Below the pieces are notes generated by a model that did no database searches, was not told where the DNA came from, and saw only the letters and a list, made by a program, of their open reading frames with translations. DNA of 64,000 nucleotides from JAFLBI01 sp964616465 (GTDB lineage: Bacteria; Bacteroidota; Bacteroidia; Chitinophagales; Chitinophagaceae): assembly GCA_964616465.1 (NCBI GenBank), contig CAZTTO010000011.1:60208-124207 (forward strand), given 5' to 3'. A program made the translations under genes and the position numbers. Below are positions 26,771 to 36,477 of this stretch, in pieces. The number at the start of each line of letters is the position of its first letter. The stretch's first letter is position 1.

Positions 26771-28336
26771 ATGGATTTAGGCGGACTCAATATTGACAGA
26801 AAAAGAAGAAAACCAAGCGTTGATCTAAGCACAATGGTTTACGGAAAAGTGCCCCCACAAGCAAAAGAATTAGAAGAGGCAGTGTTGGGTGCTATTATGC
26901 TAGAAAAAAGTGCTTTTGATGCAGTAGCAGAAATTTTGAAACCTGAATGTTTTTATGTGGAGGCGCATCAGCACATTTATCAGGCTATGCAGAATCTGCA
27001 AATGAAAAGCTTTCCAATTGATATTTTAACCGTTGTGGAAGAGTTGAAAACAATGGAAAAAATTGATTTGATTGGTGGGCCCTATTATGTAACTCGTTTA
27101 ACCAATACAGTTGTCTCAAGCGCAAACATTGATGCGCATGCGAGAATCATTTTACAAAAATTCATACAACGCGAATTGATTCGCATTAGCGGTGAAATTA
27201 TTGGCGATGCTTATGAGGACAGTACAGATGTTTTTGACTTGTTGGATGTGAGTGAAACCAAAATGTTCAATATCACCAACAATTACCTTAAAAAGAATTT
27301 TGTTGATATTGGCACTGCACTTACAAAAGCATTGGAGAGAATAGATGAGTTAAAAAATAAGAAAGATGATATTTCAGGTGTGCCAAGTGGATTTGCAAAT
27401 TTGGATAGAATCACATTTGGATGGCAGCCAAGCGATTTAATCATATTAGCCGCTCGTCCAGCCGTGGGTAAAACAGCTTTTGCGCTTAACCTTGCAAGAA
27501 ATGCTGCGCTTCACCCAACCCATCCCAAAGCAGTTGGATTGTTTTCTTTAGAAATGAGTGCAGCTTCATTAGTGCAAAGAATTTTAAGTGCCGAGAGTGA
27601 AATACCGATGGAAAAAATTTCAAGAGGCAAACTAGAAGACCACGAATACATTCAAATGCAAACAAAAGGTATTCGTCCACTTGAATCTGCTCCATTGTAC
27701 ATAGATGATACAGCAGCGTTGAATATTTTTGAATTCAGAGCTAAAGCAAGACGCTTAGTGAACAAGCATAAGGTTGAACTCATCATTATCGACTATCTCC
27801 AATTAATGAGTGGAAGTGGCGACAGGAACTCCAATCGTGAACAAGAAATCAGTGGTATATCTAGAAACTTAAAAATTCTTGCAAAAGAATTGAATATTCC
27901 CATCATTGCATTGAGCCAGTTGAGTCGTGCTGTTGAAAGCAGAAAGGAATCAAAAATGCCTCAGCTAAGCGACTTAAGAGAATCGGGCGCTATTGAACAA
28001 GATGCCGATATGGTTATGTTCTTATACAGACCTGACTATTACGACCAAAAAATGGATGAAAAAGGGGAAAACATAGAAGGACTTACACAAGTTAAAATTG
28101 CTAAACATAGAAATGGATCACTCGATACAGTGAACCTCAAAGCCAGACTTGAAATTCAAAAGTTTGAGGACTGGATGGGAAATATCACCCCATTAAAAGA
28201 TTACAGCAATTTTGTAAATAGAGGAAAGCCATCTGGAGAAGGCGAAGGCGGTCAAGTATATCGTCAAGTTGGTAGTAAGATGAATGATAATACAGATTTT
28301 GATTCGGGTTTAGAACCAGATAACCCTATAGCGTAA
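26771..28336 (+). CDS. dnaB: Replicative DNA helicase DnaB
   Basis: 521 residues. The N-terminal domain (~30-135, PPQAKELEEAVLGAIMLEKS) is followed by a linker and the RecA-like helicase domain. The Walker A motif is AARPAVGKTAFAL near 231 and the Walker B motif is LIIIDYLQLM near 340; the DnaB box QLSRAVESR follows. It unwinds DNA at the fork as a hexamer. It is the first rightward gene after the candidate origin. The C-terminal ~40 residues are polar and probably disordered. Confidence 0.98.
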   Translation: MDLGGLNIDRKRRKPSVDLSTMVYGKVPPQAKELEEAVLGAIMLEKSAFDAVAEILKPECFYVEAHQHIYQAMQNLQMKSFPIDILTVVEELKTMEKIDLIGGPYYVTRLTNTVVSSANIDAHARIILQKFIQRELIRISGEIIGDAYEDSTDVFDLLDVSETKMFNITNNYLKKNFVDIGTALTKALERIDELKNKKDDISGVPSGFANLDRITFGWQPSDLIILAARPAVGKTAFALNLARNAALHPTHPKAVGLFSLEMSAASLVQRILSAESEIPMEKISRGKLEDHEYIQMQTKGIRPLESAPLYIDDTAALNIFEFRAKARRLVNKHKVELIIIDYLQLMSGSGDRNSNREQEISGISRNLKILAKELNIPIIALSQLSRAVESRKESKMPQLSDLRESGAIEQDADMVMFLYRPDYYDQKMDEKGENIEGLTQVKIAKHRNGSLDTVNLKARLEIQKFEDWMGNITPLKDYSNFVNRGKPSGEGEGGQVYRQVGSKMNDNTDFDSGLEPDNPIA

Positions 28337-28362
28337 TGCTTCTTGAATTTTATAAGCATATT

Positions 28363-29658
28363 ATGAAGAAAATTTGCATTTCATGCATGCTATTTATATT
28401 GATAGTACATGCATCCTTTTCGCAAAAAACCACCTGTACACCTCAATACTTGCCGGTTGTAATGGTGCATGGATTTTTAGGTGGTGGCGACAACTGGACT
28501 TCACTCTATCAAGATTTGATTTCAAATGGGTTTTGCAGAGAACAGGTATATGTGTTTGATTGGAACAGCACTAGCGGAAACAATACTACCCAAGTTCCAT
28601 TGTTAGACAGTTTCATTCAAACTGTATTGGCAAAACACCAGGTTAAACAGGTTCATTTAATTGGTCACTCTGCAGGTGGCGGATTAAGTTATGCTTACTG
28701 CAGTGATAAATCGCGCGCCGCTAAAATTGCACGCTATGTTCATATTGGAAGCAGCAAAATGAAGAACACAGTTGGCCAGGGTAAAATTCCGATGCTGAAT
28801 ATCTATTCGAAAGATGATATGGTAGTTAAAACAGGCGGCGATATTGATGATGCCATTAATCTTGGGTTTGAAAAAATGGATCATTTTGAAATTATCACAC
28901 ATAGCCAAACTGCTAGAGCTGTAGTAGAGTTTCTTCGAAATACTGAAACAGATTTAAGCAGACTCCCGCCTATTGAAACAATTCCTTACCACAAAAATTT
29001 ACATATCTCAGGAAAAGCGGTAACATTTGGTGATAACAAACCCCTTGTAGGAGCAACAATAGAAATATATGCTATTCGAACTAACACTGGACAGCGAATT
29101 TCAAAAAAGGCCGATGCAAAATTTGTGAGCGATGAAAAGGGTAACTGGGGAACCTTTAAAGCAAAACCTTTTACTAGTTATGAACTAGTACTTCGTCCAT
29201 CAGATACCAGCATGAGAACAATTTATTACTACCGAGATATATTCATTGCCGAAAATCCACTTGTGTATTTAAGAGCACTTCCAAAATCAGGATTACCAGC
29301 CTTGCTTTTAGGCAATCTTCCCAAAAAAGAGGACCAAGCAGTACTTGCAATTTTTAGTGGAAGTAAGGCAATGATTCACGGAAGAGACAGTGTAACAGTT
29401 GATAATCGAACGCTAACAACAGCAGAATTGAGTCCACCCTCAAAAACAGCTATTGCACATTTTCTTTATGATAATGGAGATCAAAAAACTTCGGGTGCAG
29501 CACATGCAGCATTTGGCTCAACCCCGTTTTTAGCCGCATCGGATCAGTCATTTCCGGCAAAGCCAAGCAAGCCTATTCAAGTTTATTTCAATACAAGAAA
29601 ATTAGCCATTCCAAACAGAAGCAGTCGTGATGGACTGATGGTTGTTATATTTGACTAA
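28363..29658 (+). CDS. Secreted lipase-like alpha/beta hydrolase with C-terminal accessory domain
   Basis: 431 residues from the ATG at 28363, which gives a signal peptide (MKKICISCMLFILIVHASFS); a start 27 bases upstream overlapping the dnaB stop is possible but would bury it. The hydrolase core shows the oxyanion motif VVMVHGFLGGGDNW and the nucleophile elbow LIGHSAGGG (Ser near 102), with a later acid in YSKDDMVV and a His in DHFEIITHS. It resembles class I lipases/esterases of the EstA/LipA type. Residues after ~215 form a beta-rich domain (VGATIEIYAIRTNTGQ) of carboxypeptidase-regulatory-like character. The natural substrate is unknown. Confidence 0.78.
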   Translation: MKKICISCMLFILIVHASFSQKTTCTPQYLPVVMVHGFLGGGDNWTSLYQDLISNGFCREQVYVFDWNSTSGNNTTQVPLLDSFIQTVLAKHQVKQVHLIGHSAGGGLSYAYCSDKSRAAKIARYVHIGSSKMKNTVGQGKIPMLNIYSKDDMVVKTGGDIDDAINLGFEKMDHFEIITHSQTARAVVEFLRNTETDLSRLPPIETIPYHKNLHISGKAVTFGDNKPLVGATIEIYAIRTNTGQRISKKADAKFVSDEKGNWGTFKAKPFTSYELVLRPSDTSMRTIYYYRDIFIAENPLVYLRALPKSGLPALLLGNLPKKEDQAVLAIFSGSKAMIHGRDSVTVDNRTLTTAELSPPSKTAIAHFLYDNGDQKTSGAAHAAFGSTPFLAASDQSFPAKPSKPIQVYFNTRKLAIPNRSSRDGLMVVIFD

Positions 29659-30365
29659 TGAATTTTTCACTACCCTTTTTTTATGAACCCGACTGGAAAG
29701 AGCAAACCGAGCGACATACACTTCGCTCCGATAGCCACAAACATGCTGTACAGGTTCTACGAATTAAGACAGGAGAACGCATTCATCTTACTAACGGAAA
29801 AGGTTTATTAGGAACAGCAGTAGTAGAGATTGCTGATAAAAAAAATGCTATTGTTAGAATTGAAGAAGAAAAAACATTACCGCCTCATCCTAAACAAATT
29901 ATCCTAGCCGTTTCACCATTAAAAAATCCTAGTCGCTTTGAATGGATGTTGGAAAAACTAACTGAATTGGGCATCTCTCAAATTCAACCTATCATCTGCG
30001 AACGAACAGAAAAGACATTTTTTAAACCAGAACGTTTCGAAAAAATTTTAGTAGCAGCCATGTTGCAGAGCCAACAAGCTTATTTACCCATTTTGCAAGT
30101 ACCCCAACAATTGAAAGACTTGAATTGGGATACAAAAAATGCATGGATTGCACATTGTTTGGGAGTAGAAAAATTTGAGTTAAATGCTGCTACACAATCA
30201 GATCAATCCACTATAATTTTTATTGGTCCCGAAGGAGATTTTACAGAAGATGAGATTCATTACATCCAAGATAAAGGAGCCAAACCATTATCGCTAGGCA
30301 ACCTCCGACTAAGAACAGAGACGGCCGCCATAAAAGCTGCTGCATTTTTTTCGCACAGCTACTGA
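29658..30365 (+). CDS. rsmE: 16S rRNA (uracil-1498-N3)-methyltransferase
   Basis: 235 residues. An N-terminal PUA-like domain (HKHAVQVLRIKTGERIHLTNG) precedes the SPOUT knot at the C-terminus, with FIGPEGDFTEDEI and SLGNLRLRTETA as S-adenosylmethionine-binding loops. It methylates U1498 of 16S rRNA. The start codon overlaps the previous stop by one base (TAATG), so the genes are likely co-translated. Confidence 0.95.
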   Translation: MNFSLPFFYEPDWKEQTERHTLRSDSHKHAVQVLRIKTGERIHLTNGKGLLGTAVVEIADKKNAIVRIEEEKTLPPHPKQIILAVSPLKNPSRFEWMLEKLTELGISQIQPIICERTEKTFFKPERFEKILVAAMLQSQQAYLPILQVPQQLKDLNWDTKNAWIAHCLGVEKFELNAATQSDQSTIIFIGPEGDFTEDEIHYIQDKGAKPLSLGNLRLRTETAAIKAAAFFSHSY

Positions 30366-30384
30366 TTTGTATTATCTTAGAAAT

Positions 30385-31995
30385 ATGAGATATTGGATAA
30401 TAGCGGTATGCATTTGCTATACGCTCAGTTCATGCAAATATGGAGGGTCCCAAAAAGTGATTGTGGCAGATACATCTATCACATTCGACCTTGCATTCAA
30501 TCAACTTTTTCTAGATAGTGCAGATATTGAAGCATATGTAGAAATGAATCCCAGCTTCACGTCATTCCGTGATAGTTATTTTGATTTTTATAAAGAACGA
30601 AATTTTAGCTATGCTTGGCTAGATGAAGATGGCATGGGTGAACAATCTGCTAACTTCATGAATTTATTAGATAATCTTCTTGAAGAACAAAGAGACAGCA
30701 GTATCTATGAAAAAAGACTTCGTCCTTTGTATGATAGCCTTCAGTTAATACCCTCACCCTGGACTAAAGATGTAACAATTGAAAAATTTACAGAAGCAGA
30801 ATTATTACTTACGGGACAATTTTTTAGATATGCAACTAAAGTATATGCGGGCGCCGATATGGATGTAACGCAACTAGGATGGTTTATTCCAAGAAAAAAA
30901 ATTATTCTTACGAATGTCCTTGATTCATTAATTCAAAACAAAGGAAGAGCAATAGAACAATACGAACCACTTAATAAGCACTATAGAAGACTCGAAAAAA
31001 TGCTCGTGCGTTATAATGAAATTGAGAAGAATGGCAGGTGGGATAGTATTTCCTTTCGACAAAAATCTTATCAACTTGGAGATTCAAGTGAAGTAATCCT
31101 TCAAATTAAAAATAGACTTTTTGCTACAGGAGATTTACCAGCAATGGATAGCAGTTTGATTTTTGATAGCAGCTTACATAAGGCAATTCAACAATTTCAA
31201 AAAAGACATGGTTGGACAGCATCTGGCAAAGTGAACAGCAGCCTAATGAATGATTTGAATACGCCTATAACAGAAAAGATCAAAAAAATTCTTATCAACA
31301 TGGAAAGAGCCAGATGGATGCCTGCAGAATTCAGTGGTGACTTCATTTTGGTAAATATTCCTGAGTTTAAATTACATGTATATGAAGATGGAACTCATGC
31401 TTATGATATGCCAGTAGTAGTGGGAAAGCAAGCAGATAATACAGTTATTTTCAATGGTAATATTTCTTATTTAGTATTTAGTCCGTCTTGGCATGTACCT
31501 CCTGGAATCTTAAAAAAAGAAGTATTACCCGGCATACAAAAAGATCCGAACTATCTATCGAAGCATAATATGGTGGTTGAAAAGTACCAGGGAAATACTC
31601 CCATAGCCGTTCGACAAGTGCCAGGAAAAAACAATCCATTAGGAGGAGTAAAATTTATGTTTCCCAACAGCCACAATATTTATTTACACGATACAAATAA
31701 TAAGAATGCTTTTAAGCAAGATAAACGCAGTTTGAGTCACGGCTGTATTAGAGTATCAGACCCAGAAAAGCTTGCAGTATTTGCATTAAAAGATCAGCCG
31801 AATTTTACTTTAGACAGCATTAGGACTTCAATGAAAAGCGGTAAGGAACAATATGTTACGCTGAAAAGAAAAATCCCTGTGCTCATTACCTACTTTACTG
31901 CATGGGTAGATTCTGAAGGCTTACTGCATATTCGCAACGATTTATATGGCCACGATGAAAAAATGGCCCAAAAATTGTTTACCAAACCCCAGTAA
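30385..31995 (+). CDS. L,D-transpeptidase lipoprotein (YcbB/LdtD type)
   Basis: 536 residues from the ATG at 30385; the reading from 30367 starts at TTG. The signal ends in a lipobox (YTLSSC), so it should be a lipoprotein facing the periplasm. An N-terminal scaffold region is followed by a peptidoglycan-binding domain (~231-292, DSSEVILQIKNRLFATGDL) and the YkuD catalytic domain, with the active cysteine in SLSHGCIRVSDPEKLA near 452. It forms 3-3 crosslinks or attaches proteins to peptidoglycan. It lies 19 bases after rsmE on the same strand. Confidence 0.92.
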   Translation: MRYWIIAVCICYTLSSCKYGGSQKVIVADTSITFDLAFNQLFLDSADIEAYVEMNPSFTSFRDSYFDFYKERNFSYAWLDEDGMGEQSANFMNLLDNLLEEQRDSSIYEKRLRPLYDSLQLIPSPWTKDVTIEKFTEAELLLTGQFFRYATKVYAGADMDVTQLGWFIPRKKIILTNVLDSLIQNKGRAIEQYEPLNKHYRRLEKMLVRYNEIEKNGRWDSISFRQKSYQLGDSSEVILQIKNRLFATGDLPAMDSSLIFDSSLHKAIQQFQKRHGWTASGKVNSSLMNDLNTPITEKIKKILINMERARWMPAEFSGDFILVNIPEFKLHVYEDGTHAYDMPVVVGKQADNTVIFNGNISYLVFSPSWHVPPGILKKEVLPGIQKDPNYLSKHNMVVEKYQGNTPIAVRQVPGKNNPLGGVKFMFPNSHNIYLHDTNNKNAFKQDKRSLSHGCIRVSDPEKLAVFALKDQPNFTLDSIRTSMKSGKEQYVTLKRKIPVLITYFTAWVDSEGLLHIRNDLYGHDEKMAQKLFTKPQ

Positions 31996-32004
31996 ACACA
32001 TTTG

Positions 32005-32012
32005 TACATTTG
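32005..32012 (+). promoter_or_regulatory. -7 element upstream of the GNAT-like gene
   Basis: TACATTTG fits TAnnTTTG and ends 15 bases before the ATG at 32028, in the short gap after the L,D-transpeptidase stop. The -33 element is not clear. Confidence 0.45.
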
Positions 32013-32027
32013 CACAAATTTTCGGCT

Positions 32028-33215
32028 ATGCGTATTGAAGAAGTAGTGAACTCTTCACAGATAAGAGCTTTCTTAGATTTGAACCCAAGACTTCAAAAAG
32101 GGAATCCATTTTATATTCAGCCTTTGGATGAGCATATTGAAGAAGTATTTAATCCATCAAAGAACAAAGCATTCAAATACGGAACTGCAAAAAGATGGAT
32201 TGTAAAAAGTGAGTCTAATGAGGTAGTGGGAAGAATTGCTGCGTTTACTACTAGCAAATACATAAACAAAGGAACCAACTTCAAAACAGGCGGTGTTGGC
32301 TTTTTTGACTGCATCAACGACTTTACAGTTGCTCAGACTCTTTTTGATACTGCTAAACAATGGCTGATAGAGCAGGGTATGGAAGCTATGGATGGCCCAA
32401 TAAATTTTGGCGACCGCGACAAATGGTGGGGACTATTGGTGGAAGGATTTGAAGATGAGCCGGTTTTTGGAATGCCTTACAATCCACCTTATTACGAATC
32501 ATTTTTTGAACAATATGGATTCAAAAATTACTACAACCAATATTGGTATCGAATGAATGTAGATGATCCCCTTGCTCCAAAATTTCAAGAACGATTTCAA
32601 AAGTTTGCTTCTAAACCAGATTATAGTGCTCGTCACGTTAAAATGAAAGACCTTTCAAAATATGCACAAGATTTTGCAACAGTATATAATTCGGCATGGG
32701 CGCAACACGGAGAGGCAAAAGAAATTACTCCCGAGCAGGTGATGAAGATTTTTAATTCTATGAAACCCATTATGGATGAAAGAATGGTTTGGTTTGCCTA
32801 TTACAAAGAAGATCCTATTGCCATGTTCATAAATATTCCGGATGTAAACCAGTATTTCAAGCACTTCAAGGGAAAACTTGGGTTATTTGAAAAGCTGCGC
32901 TTGCTTTGGATGAAAAAAACAGGTTATTGTAAAAAACTCACAGGACTGGCATTTGGTGTAGTTCCTAAATACCAATCTCTTGGAATTGATAGCTACTTAA
33001 TTCAATCCTGTGCAAACTTCATCCAAAACAAAGGGTGGTATAACCATTATGAAATGGGCTGGGCAGGCGATTGGAATCCACGTATGTTGAACATCTATAA
33101 AAATTTAGGTGGTACTCAAAACAGAAGGATGGTTACCTATCGTTTCATTTTCGATGAAAACAAGCACCCTTTTGAAAGACATCCAGTGATGGAATACAGT
33201 CAAACAGGCAAGTAA
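32028..33215 (+). CDS. GNAT-fold protein of unknown substrate
   Basis: 396 residues from the ATG at 32028; the reading from 32010 begins at TTG. It is cytosolic with no signal peptide. The N-terminal half has the look of a GNAT acyltransferase fold (VVGRIAAFTTSKYINKG, then GGVGFFDCINDF); the middle part contains GPINFGDRDKWWGLLVEG and PYNPPYYESFFEQYGF. The C-terminal part again shows a GNAT-like stretch (GVVPKYQSLGIDSYLIQSCA). Similar uncharacterised proteins occur in many Bacteroidota. Substrate and role are unknown. Neighbours are an L,D-transpeptidase and dnaX, which give no clue. Confidence 0.7.
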   Translation: MRIEEVVNSSQIRAFLDLNPRLQKGNPFYIQPLDEHIEEVFNPSKNKAFKYGTAKRWIVKSESNEVVGRIAAFTTSKYINKGTNFKTGGVGFFDCINDFTVAQTLFDTAKQWLIEQGMEAMDGPINFGDRDKWWGLLVEGFEDEPVFGMPYNPPYYESFFEQYGFKNYYNQYWYRMNVDDPLAPKFQERFQKFASKPDYSARHVKMKDLSKYAQDFATVYNSAWAQHGEAKEITPEQVMKIFNSMKPIMDERMVWFAYYKEDPIAMFINIPDVNQYFKHFKGKLGLFEKLRLLWMKKTGYCKKLTGLAFGVVPKYQSLGIDSYLIQSCANFIQNKGWYNHYEMGWAGDWNPRMLNIYKNLGGTQNRRMVTYRFIFDENKHPFERHPVMEYSQTGK

Positions 33216-33296
33216 CTTGGATGTGCAAAACTTTGCACCCTAAAATCCTTCAAAAACCAAGTTCTCTCCTACTGCATTTATTATATTGCGGCAGAT

Positions 33297-35129
33297 ATGG
33301 ATAAGTTCATTGTTTCTGCTAGAAAATACAGGCCCCAAAATTTTAATACTGTTGTGGGGCAATCGCATATTACCACAACCCTTAAAAATGCCATTCAGCA
33401 TAACCAATTGGCCCATGCTTTTTTATTTTGTGGACCAAGAGGTGTTGGAAAAACAACTTGTGCGAGAATTTTAGCGAAAACAATTAATTGTGAGAACAGA
33501 ACTGAAGAAGGAGAAGCTTGTAACGTATGCAACAGCTGCGTATCATTTGAAGCAGGCACTTCACTCAATATTCATGAATTAGATGCTGCCAGCAACAACT
33601 CGGTGGATGATATAAGAAGCTTAGTTGAACAAGTGCGCTTTGCTCCTCAAGCCGGCAAATACAAAGTGTATATAGTAGACGAGGTTCACATGCTAAGCTC
33701 ATCAGCTTTTAATGCATTCTTAAAAACCTTAGAAGAACCACCTTCCTACGCCATTTTTATTCTTGCTACGACCGAAAAACATAAAATACTTCCAACCATT
33801 TTAAGTCGTTGTCAAATTTTTGATTTCAAAAGAATCACTCACCACGATACGGTTGGCCATTTACAAGAGATTGCAGAAAAAGAGCATATCACAGCAGAAA
33901 AAGCAGCTCTTCAGGTTATAGCTCAAAAGAGTGAAGGCTGCATGCGCGACTCACTAAGTATTTTAGACAAGATTGTGAGCTTTACAAATGGTTCAGTAAC
34001 CTATCAGAATACATTAGAGCATCTTAATATTCTCGATTACGATTATTTCTTTCAAATGCTCAATCATTTGACGGAACAAAATATTGGTGACGCTTTGCTT
34101 TTATTCGATGAAATAAATCAGAAAGGTTTTGAAGGAGATCAGTTTCTAAATGGATTCTCCGCATTTATGCGTGATCTTTTAGTGTGTAAAGATGAAAAAG
34201 CCATTACCCTTTTAGATGTAGTTGAAGGGATGGAAGAGAAGTATAAAAAAGTGGCAGCTACATGCTCATTCTCCTACTTGGTGAGTGCGCTTAATATTTT
34301 GCAAGAAGCCGAGTTCTCTTACAAAATGGCTAAAAACAGAAAACTCCATGTTGAATTTACGCTCATCAAACTCAACTATTTGCCTAATGCCATTGACCTT
34401 GCTAAAGATGGCAATGCACAAGTTGTAAAAAAAAAGAGAATTGATCAGCCAGTCGCTTTAAAAACGAAAACTCTTCAACCATTTCAATCTACTGTAACAG
34501 AAAGCACATCTTCAAAACCGGCTTCAACACTTTCACAACAACCAAAAGAAGCTGTTTTGAAAGTGCAAGTTAAATCTGTTCCTCAATCAGCTCCACCGCC
34601 AGTTTTGCCAGAAGAAAAGCCTGTTACAAAAAAATCATCCGACACTCTTTTGAGCGGCAAACTTCCTGGATTAACAAAAAAGAATTTATTACAAGCTTTA
34701 CGTGATAAATATGGCGACGAATATAGAATTGATGAAGTAAAAGAAGCGGCGGTTTTGAATTTAGAGAAGCTCTTGGAAGTAAGAGATCAGTTTTGCAAAT
34801 CACTTACAGAGTTAAACAAGCTCACTGCCGCCAATACCTTTCAATCGGCCATATTTGATGTGATTGATGAAGTTAATTTTAGTGCAGGTGTACATGCAGT
34901 AGTAGCACAAAAATTCTTAGAATCTGAAAAAATTAATTTTCTAGAGCGAGTTCAAGAGGCATTTCATAACAAAGCTATTCGTATGCAAATTTTACTCTTG
35001 AGTGAGCCAATCATGAATGAGTTAACCCCTGCGAATTTCAATAGCCGAGACCGATTTGCACATCTGGCGAAAAAATATCCTTTGTTGAATGAATTGAAAG
35101 AAGCTTTAAAACTGCAAATCGATTATTAA
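33297..35129 (+). CDS. dnaX: DNA polymerase III subunit gamma/tau
   Basis: 610 residues. The clamp-loader ATPase core has Walker A in CGPRGVGKTTCARI near 45-58, a zinc module with four cysteines between ~64 and 82 (C..........C..C..C), a DEVHML Walker B and the sensor LSRCQIF. Domain III follows. The region ~365-470 is a low-complexity Ser/Pro/Gln linker and the last ~130 residues form a tau-like C-terminal domain. It loads the sliding clamp and ties the polymerase to DnaB, which is encoded 5 kb upstream. Confidence 0.96.
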   Translation: MDKFIVSARKYRPQNFNTVVGQSHITTTLKNAIQHNQLAHAFLFCGPRGVGKTTCARILAKTINCENRTEEGEACNVCNSCVSFEAGTSLNIHELDAASNNSVDDIRSLVEQVRFAPQAGKYKVYIVDEVHMLSSSAFNAFLKTLEEPPSYAIFILATTEKHKILPTILSRCQIFDFKRITHHDTVGHLQEIAEKEHITAEKAALQVIAQKSEGCMRDSLSILDKIVSFTNGSVTYQNTLEHLNILDYDYFFQMLNHLTEQNIGDALLLFDEINQKGFEGDQFLNGFSAFMRDLLVCKDEKAITLLDVVEGMEEKYKKVAATCSFSYLVSALNILQEAEFSYKMAKNRKLHVEFTLIKLNYLPNAIDLAKDGNAQVVKKKRIDQPVALKTKTLQPFQSTVTESTSSKPASTLSQQPKEAVLKVQVKSVPQSAPPPVLPEEKPVTKKSSDTLLSGKLPGLTKKNLLQALRDKYGDEYRIDEVKEAAVLNLEKLLEVRDQFCKSLTELNKLTAANTFQSAIFDVIDEVNFSAGVHAVVAQKFLESEKINFLERVQEAFHNKAIRMQILLLSEPIMNELTPANFNSRDRFAHLAKKYPLLNELKEALKLQIDY

Positions 35130-35136
35130 CTGGATT

Positions 35137-35361
35137 TCAAAAAGGCATTTTCTTAATCAGCGCGAGTGAAACAATCACAACACTTACCATTCCGATGACC
35201 GACATTACTAGGATGAGTTTAGCTTTTCTAAAGAGCAATTCATCTTTTTTCTGAATGGCTCTATAGAGCATTCGTATTCCCCAGAATGTGACTAATAAAC
35301 ATCCTGTAAAAATGATGGAGTAGAGATAATACACTGCACCTGCTGCATCTAATAGCCACAT
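35137..35361 (-). CDS. Small two-helix membrane protein of unknown function
   Basis: 74 residues with two predicted membrane segments (LYSIIFTGCLLVTFWGI and AKLILVMSVIGMVSVVIVSLALI) joined by a charged loop RAIQKKDELLFRKAK. I do not recognise the family. It is one base downstream of the SUI1-type gene on the same strand, hence probably co-transcribed with it, and converges on dnaX. Confidence 0.65.
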   Translation of the reverse strand: MWLLDAAGAVYYLYSIIFTGCLLVTFWGIRMLYRAIQKKDELLFRKAKLILVMSVIGMVSVVIVSLALIKKMPF

Positions 35362-35362
35362 A

Positions 35363-35707
35363 CTAGATTTTTTTTGTTTTACTATACCCTTTCTGCAAAA
35401 GCCAGTTCAAAACTTTATCTCGGTGGTCACCCTGAATTATTATTTCACCATCTTTCACAGATCCTCCAGTGCCACATGCATTTTTCAATTGCTTACCTAA
35501 TGACTCCATATCTTCTAATGTACCAATAAAACCGAGCACCAATGTAACCGTCTTACCGCCTCGATGTTTGGTTTCTAATCGAATTCGTAAAACTTGACTA
35601 GCATTGGGCAATGTTTCTTGCTCCTCTGCATGCTCTGGCTCAAAGGAAAAAGACGGGTCGGTACTATAAACAAATCCCCTTGAATCGCCTTTATGTTTCT
35701 TTCCCAT
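35363..35707 (-). CDS. SUI1/eIF1-family translation factor (YciH-like)
   Basis: 114 residues. The C-terminal ~75 residues form the SUI1 fold (LRIRLETKHRGGKTVTLVLG, GKQLKNACGTGGSVKDGEII, QGDHRDKVLNWLLQKGY). The N-terminal ~35 residues are polar. Bacterial members of this family (YciH) are thought to affect start-site fidelity on the 30S subunit under stress. This is of some interest because several genes here appear to lack 5' leaders. Confidence 0.9.
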   Translation of the reverse strand: MGKKHKGDSRGFVYSTDPSFSFEPEHAEEQETLPNASQVLRIRLETKHRGGKTVTLVLGFIGTLEDMESLGKQLKNACGTGGSVKDGEIIIQGDHRDKVLNWLLQKGYSKTKKI

Positions 35708-35819
35708 AAGATCTGAAAGTTAAAGATTCTTTTACTTCACTAAGTTGCTCAGATTTACAATAGGTGCAAATTAACTTATCCGAAACCCAACCCGCTGAAA
35801 ATATTTTTATTTTAGTTGA

Positions 35820-36377
35820 ATGAGCAGAAAGTACAAGTTTACGAATAAAGATGGCATTTATTTCATCTGCTTCTCTACTGTTTCTTGGGTGGATGTATTT
35901 ACAAGAGTGGTATATAAGGACATACTAGTTGAAAATCTGCGATATTGCCAAAATAACAAAGGCTTAGAACTATTTGCATGGTGTATCATGACCAACCATG
36001 TCCATTTAATTGCAAGAGCGCAAGAAGGATTTCTGCTTCCAAATATTTTGAGAGATTTCAAAAAACATACCAGTAAACTGTTGATTAAAACTATTAAAGA
36101 GAATCAACAAGAAAGTAGGCGTGCTTGGATGTTGGAAATATTTAGGACGGCTGGCGAGAATAACAATGCTAATTGTAGTTTCCAATTTTGGCAGCAGGAT
36201 AATCACCCTATTGAAATATGGAGTGAAAAAGTTATTCTACAGAAACTCAATTATTTACATAATAATCCAGTTGTTGCAGGGATCGTACGGCATCCAGAAG
36301 ACTATCTGTATAGTAGTGCTCGAAATTATTTTGATGAGAACTACCGTGGACTTTTGGAAATCAAGTTCATCACTTAA
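35820..36377 (+). CDS. REP-associated tyrosine transposase (RAYT, Y1 HUH family)
   Basis: 185 residues. The HUH signature is MTNHVHLIA and the catalytic tyrosine helix follows in LQKLNYLHNNPVVAGIVR. The ends YSSARNY and the overall length are usual for RAYT proteins of the IS200/IS605-related group. It is not a full insertion sequence: I see no accessory gene and no terminal element pair around it. Three REP-type palindromes lie within 100 bases downstream, the typical genetic link. RAYTs nick and join REP DNA and are usually domesticated single-copy genes. Confidence 0.92.
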   Translation: MSRKYKFTNKDGIYFICFSTVSWVDVFTRVVYKDILVENLRYCQNNKGLELFAWCIMTNHVHLIARAQEGFLLPNILRDFKKHTSKLLIKTIKENQQESRRAWMLEIFRTAGENNNANCSFQFWQQDNHPIEIWSEKVILQKLNYLHNNPVVAGIVRHPEDYLYSSARNYFDENYRGLLEIKFIT

Positions 36378-36386
36378 AAAGCGCTA

Positions 36387-36477
36387 GCGCGAGTTTGCAA
36401 CTCGTGCTTAAACCTCTACTGTTGGCGCGAGTTTGTAACTCGTGCCTAATAACATAGCACGGGTTGCAAACCCGCGC
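36387..36477. repeat. Cluster of three REP-type palindromes beside the RAYT gene
   Basis: Three imperfect palindromes of 21 bases lie at 36387-36407 (gcgcgagtttgcaactcgtgc), 36425-36445 (the same with one loop change) and 36457-36477 (inverted orientation). Each has an 8-bp stem with one internal mismatch and a five-base loop. The inverted copy changes both sides of the stem (GAG/CTC to GGG/CCC), so pairing is preserved. A perfect palindrome GCGCTAGCGC (36381-36390) overlaps the first. The rest of the gap to 36523 holds nothing else I can name. Confidence 0.88.

Noticed and set aside
36387..36477. CRISPR array
   Set aside because: The repeats are palindromes in both orientations with unequal, short spacing, and no cas genes are near.
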